The translations under genes were made by a program, and so were the position numbers. Below, piece by piece: positions 59,204-64,000 of a DNA stretch of 64,000 nucleotides (position 1 is its first letter; each line of letters opens with the position of its first letter). Source of the stretch: Carallia brachiata (Eukaryota; Streptophyta; Magnoliopsida; Malpighiales; Rhizophoraceae); NCBI GenBank assembly GCA_021464245.1, contig JADCRB010000114.1, positions 1,798,001-1,862,000 on the forward strand, written 5' to 3'. The notes below the pieces were generated by a model, which was given only the letters and a program-made list of their open reading frames with translations, did not search any database and was not told the DNA's origin.

Positions 59204-61658
59204 TTATCGCAGCCGATAGGGCCTAGCTAGACCCGCTGGGGGTAGTGAAGCTTCACGAGGATAGTGGAACTTGACAAGTTTCGGGGTAAATTCTCTGCCT
59301 TGTTCGGTTGGCCCGCTCTTGCAAGACTTGCATATAACGAGTACGTAGTTGTCTAGTTGAATATCATTCTCCCATTTGTCCATTTTCTGTTTCAATTGTG
59401 TCGAAACATATTCGACAATATCGTCGATAAGCATGCGTTTGGACCTGCCAAAAAATCAGACACATTTTAGAATAGAGTCCTACTAAGAGAAGATAGAAAA
59501 TAGCATTTAATCAAAAGCAATATAGACATTGTTTGTCACACAATGCAACACACCAGGCATCTTATAAATATCTATTAATGTTATATTTATGTGTTTTTGT
59601 GAGTGACACACACACCAAAGTTTATTTCTCTGTAAAGCCAATCTCACCTAAATTTTCTAATTTAGTCTCAGATCAATATTTTTTCCTTATCAATTTAATA
59701 TTGAATTAATTTGACTGCTCTTTCAGAAGAATCAACTTAGAAAATACCCGTCTAGTAGTGTCATATTCGAATATTAAAGAAAGATGTATGATATTTACTG
59801 GATGTGATTACACCCTCTTGTGAAACTAATTAATGTGTTGTAATGATGGATAATAAAACATAGAGATGATTTTTTTTTTCTTTTGTAGGCGGTTTTACTA
59901 TAGACTAAAAAAAGCTACCCTTATGTAAGTTCCAGAGTTTCGAACCTTTTTCTAATAAAATAATTGGTTCGTTTATTGATCTTTATAATCATAATTCCCA
60001 AAGAGAAAGTCTTCAATTTTTTTTTTCACATGGTAAATTTTCTTAACATATATATTTTTTAAAAATATTTAAAAAATACTCAAAATTTTAGCAATAAATT
60101 TAGAATAGAAAAAAAAATTCTTACTTATAAATTTTCATTTTTATTTTCTTAAAAAGGAAAATAATTACTTTGAAAATTTTATTTGAATTTTTTGTATTAG
60201 TTTTTACCTGGAATAAAATACTCTTAAAATAAGATAATTAATAAGATGAGTCATTTTAAATTTCTCATATTCCTTTTTAAACATGAAATAAGTTATTTTC
60301 AAATAAAATAATTAATAAGGTCAGTTCTTCTCCTATACCAAGAATTAATTTTTGAGAATTAATTACAAATTTAGGTACCCTCTCTCAACCTCTACAAGTA
60401 TGAGATTGTGTATTTAAGAAGTCTACTTTACTATTTATTAATTGCAAGTCGTTCTTTCCACAGAGCTTGAACAAGTAAATTAACTTACGATTTGTAATTC
60501 TTGATTATATGTTTGCGTGATTTGAATAAAAATTTCTATTAATTTTGCTTGAATGTAAAATATAATATAACTCTATTACCATTCTTAATTACAGATATCA
60601 TGTTTTTTTTTCTCAAGAAAAGTTTTTTTTTCAATTATAAATTTTGCGAGAATATCAAAATTTTATGAATAGTCAAATTAAGATTAAATTATCAAAAAAC
60701 TACGTACAGCGGGAGTTTATTCTTAGTAACTAGTTTGTTCATGTGCATTGCACATGACTATTTAGCATACTTGTTAAAATTGTTTGTTAATTTGTCCACA
60801 TTAGAGTAAATTAAATAATAATCAAAATATTAAAAAAATATTTTATAATCAGCAATAGATATATTCTAGTTATTTCTTGTAGACACTTATGCTAATTTAG
60901 CTATAGTTTAATTAAAAGGGCCTATAATTGGATAACACTAATACTGTAATATTACTTACTGTAATATTACTTATGCTGTAAAAAAATAAGTTAATTGCTT
61001 TATAAGGAGGTTAAAGTCATTTTAACATATTACACTACTTGTTAATCTATGTTGTTACGGTGTTATATAAACGTAGCATAGAATAATAATATAGTCTATC
61101 ATATGCGGTAAAAAGGAAATGTGAAATATTACCTGATAACCCGAGATTCCCATGCGGGTTGAATACTGGCAACTTCTGTTCAAAAAGAATACTAGCAACT
61201 TCGGTCAAGGCAGCCCTCCGCTTCTGGACCTTCTTCGTGTTCACGTTGGTATGTCTAGCAAGTGCTGCGCCGAAATTTCCCGTCTGTTCCTTAACTTCCG
61301 ATGGATTGACATCGTAGCACACTGGTAAGAAAACCTGTTCGTGGGTTTCGTGGCATTCAATGATTTTGACAAGTTCGTCTAAGCACCAAGTAGAAGACGC
61401 CAAGTCTCTGGAGAAAATAACGACAGCAACTGTTGATTCTCGGATAGCTAGCGGAAGCACCGGCTCAAGTCCTTGTCCTCTTCTTCTTTCCTCGTCCATG
61501 AAGGTTGTTATGTCTTATTCGAGGAGAGCAGCACGGAGGTCGCTAGTGAAACCGTGACGTGTGTCTTCTCCCCGGAAGGACAAGAAAGCGTCGTACTTCC
61601 ACGGAGGTCGGTTCATGTTGGCCTGAAAAGTGTAGAGTTTAGAGAGAAACGAACCCAT
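59204..61658 (-). pseudogene. TIR-only gene, copy 3 (nonsense and duplication)
   Basis: The exons correspond to copy 2: exon 1 61658-61133, exon 2 59444-59204. The start MGSFLSKLYTFQANMNRPPW and FLSFRGEDTR are intact. However, the codon matching Lys48 is TAA (61517-61515), and near 61180 a 26-bp partial duplication at the end of exon 1 throws the WDSRVIR junction out of frame. Downstream of the stop the TIR core (STWCLDELVKI, the catalytic Glu context) is still open. Exon 2 has MLIDDIVEYVSTQLKQKMD, then an 8-bp tandem duplication that gives a different tail from copy 2. Confidence 0.78.
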
Positions 61659-61965
61659 ATGATGATCGTGAGGGGCAGATAAATCACGAACATGTCTGGC
61701 CTTGGTATCTCTATACTCCAAATTGCCTCGGTTTCTAATTTTGTTCTATATATTCTTATTGTTAGTCAACAAGACCCTCAATTTTAATTTATTTTAAGGG
61801 ATCCGTTACATGGATGGGAATGTGGGACAGGACAGGGCGGCGACCAGATTTGATTTTTCTTTTCTTTTTTGCTTTTTTTTTTTTTGGGTTTTGGAGAAAA
61901 TAATGAAAATATATATTTTTACAAAATTATACTCAAAACTTAGGTAGTGTTTGTCTAAATATATT

Positions 61966-62101
61966 TAAAGTGCGTATGATACATAATATAAAATTAAATA
62001 GTATATGATAAAATCTAATTTTATATTATACAAATATAATAAGATAGCATAACTTATTTTATATTATTTTATTTTATGTTATGTATCAAAACGCACTTTT
62101 A
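61966..62101. mobile_element. Short MITE-like inverted repeat
   Basis: AAAGTGCGTATGATACATAA on the left matches, inverted, TTATGTATCAAAACGCACTTT on the right with few changes. About 136 bp, without coding. Confidence 0.6.
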
Positions 62102-63650
62102 TAGTGTGTTTAGATTATTAAAATGTTATAAGAACGAAAATTATGAAAAAATAATGTCGTTTGGATTGATAGAAAATTGTGAGAAATAAAGTAATAAAAA
62201 AATTGTGATAAAGAAAATAAATAGTAATTTATAAAAAAGTAAAAATTAATTATTTAAATTGATAATAAAATTATGCAAAAAAGAGAAGTTGTGAAAGATA
62301 ATATAACAATGATGATGTTTATTAACTAAAGACTTTTCATTTGTTTTCTTTTTCATCAAATTAGTGATTTACTGTTATCTTAATCTTTAATTTAAAAAGA
62401 AAAATTTGAACAAAAAAAAAACATATATTTTTTCAAATGGTCCTGTTACGTGGCTAGAAGAAGTAGTTAGAAAAATTTTTAAAATACAACTTGTCTGTTT
62501 TGATTTCAAGTATAATTAAATGAGAAAAAAAATTATTATTTTTTTATTAAATAATAATTTTAATTAATTACATAATTAATTCAAAAGTTGTATTTAAAAC
62601 TTTTCCCCTCTTTAAATGATAGACTCCGCCTGTCCACCATTCCGTCCTTTTCCGTCATTGCATTCCGTGCGCTTCTTTTTTTCGTTATTTTTATTATTTT
62701 TCTTATGGTGTGTTTGGATGGTAAGAAATTAGTTAAAAAAAATTTGAGAAAAAATTATTTAGATTTATGAAAAATATATATGAAAGAAAATGATGAGAAA
62801 AAAAGTTATGAGAGAAAAACTTATAAAAAAAAATAAGTTGTTTAGATAGATAAAGAATATGTGAGAAATAAAATAATAAAAAATAATATAATAATAATAA
62901 TATTTTAGTTTGTTGATTTTAATTTTTCTTCACCTTACTGATAATATTTTTTTTTGCTGATTCTAATTTTTCTTCACCTTTTATCACCATCCGAATAACC
63001 CGCTAAGGCCAAGGTATTTTTTCTTTTCCTTTGTTTTTTTTTTATAAAAAAAACCGACATATCCTTTCAAGGGTGAGCTTTCCTGCAATGACAAGATTGC
63101 TCCATTTTCGCTTGAAATTCATATGTCTAAATTGTTGAAACAACCTCTATAATTTTTACCTGGTGGCGATTTTGCCACGGTCAATTTCGCTAACGCCACG
63201 CAATTGCAAGTTGAATATTATTATTAGCAAATGTAAATTTTGCTAGCATTTCAGCCAAAATAAAGTATTGCTCGAGCCCACTTCATTTATACCATAGGAA
63301 ATATTAGTTGGAGGACTTTGCAGTTGGAACACCGAGAAGGACCAGTTATATCGATAAATGGATGAGCCCTGTCACGCAGACAGGATATTTAATTAGGGGG
63401 AGACGGGGTGGAGGTAGCTCTGCGTCGGTTCCACTCTTTTTTTCTGTCCCTTTTTTTGTAAAAAGATATGATGTACAAACAGTTAAGTGTAATAAATATC
63501 ATACAATATGTATCTGATACTTTTTGGTAGCTGTTTGAAAATTATTTTCTTATCTTGCTTAATTTCAAAATTGGTTTAAAAACCTATCGGTTAACATGCT
63601 TACTACATGGACTTTAAAAACGTTTGGTTGAAAAAACGGATTGTTTATAA
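62102..63650. other. AT-rich DNA and shared upstream region of unit 3
   Basis: 62102-63000 is AT-rich with no recognised gene. 63000-63400 matches the sequence upstream of exon 1 in units 1 and 2 (for example GGCGATTTTGCCACGGTCAA and GCTAGCATTTCAGCCAAAAT). Confidence 0.5.
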
Positions 63651-63659
63651 AATATTGGC

Positions 63660-63862
63660 AATTTGGCATAAAGCTATTGAACTATGATTTGCAAGAAATG
63701 GGGCCATTGGAATTTGTTCATCCATTGGCATGATGTTTGGCTTGGCAATAAACGGCTCGTAGTTGCTAGTTCTTTTCCCTGATTTGTTTGCAGCCATACG
63801 GACACCTGATCATCTTGTTTCACACTCAAGGATTATAGTTGATGATGGTGTTTTGAGTTGGG
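63660..63862 (+). pseudogene. Exon-like block of an unrecognised gene, unit 3
   Basis: Same two parts as in units 1 and 2, but with an extra base in the first part and an early stop in the second, so it is the most decayed copy. Confidence 0.4.
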
Positions 63863-64000
63863 ACTTCAACTATGAAGTAACCTTCAGAACAGTTGCCATT
63901 AGACTCGATTTGGGTGCTTATTAATTTTATTTTTATTTTTTAAATAAAATTCATTCATAATTTAATATCACACAATTTATTTTTTATTTTTTTATTTTAA

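Larger units (their letters stand above)
59204..63900. repeat. Tandem array unit 3 (TIR-gene cluster, runs toward window end)
   Basis: Contains TIR copy 3, its intron, the shared region upstream of exon 1 (61660-61800 and 63000-63400) and the SHSGL block (63.8 kb). The 61.85-63.0 kb part holds inserted AT-rich DNA, including a MITE. The right limit is not reached with certainty. Confidence 0.65.

Overview
This is a stretch of nuclear DNA from a dicot plant, probably a woody one. The genes have short exons with GT-AG introns. The intergenic DNA is AT-rich and full of old transposons, including Au-type SINEs, MITEs and a Ty3/gypsy element with a tRNA-Met type primer site. There are also TIR-domain resistance-type genes, which monocots lack in their TNL form. 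I cannot name the species from sequence alone.

Layout. The left edge holds the C-terminal end of an LRK10-like receptor kinase (+, 2-349). After an intergenic stretch containing a 500-bp foldback Mutator-like element (1956-2455) comes an intronless small basic protein gene (+, 5210-5716). A nine-exon NAD+ carrier gene of the NDT2 type follows (-, 8086-11872); its introns carry two SINEs and its last exon carries a compensated frameshift. From about 11.9 to 24 kb I see only repeats, MITEs and unassigned AT-rich DNA. An eight-exon protein phosphatase 2C gene (+, 24130-27060) has one GC-AG intron and a Cys4 tail. SINEs and hAT-like elements occupy 27-31 kb. A 5.36-kb decayed chromovirus-like gypsy retrotransposon (33640-38997) still has a 5-bp target duplication and two 320-bp LTRs.

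The right third (about 44.3-64 kb) is a three-copy tandem array. Each unit carries a minus-strand TIR-only (TX) gene made of a TIR exon, a roughly 1.7-2 kb intron and a short second exon that does not continue into NB-ARC. Only the middle copy (50575-53327) is open throughout. The left copy has lost most of its TIR exon, and the right copy has a nonsense codon and a 26-bp duplication. The units also share plus-strand exon-like blocks of an unrecognised gene. Elements sit in one unit and not another, so the units serve as each other's empty sites: a hAT-like element, a long inverted-repeat element, a Mutator-like foldback, and a 1.8-kb Pack-MULE that has captured part of a polyamine oxidase gene.

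The intact genes are independent housekeeping or signalling genes (NAD+ transport, a phosphatase, a kinase tail, a TIR protein). Nothing shows that they form one pathway. All exon borders and mismatch counts here were derived by eye.
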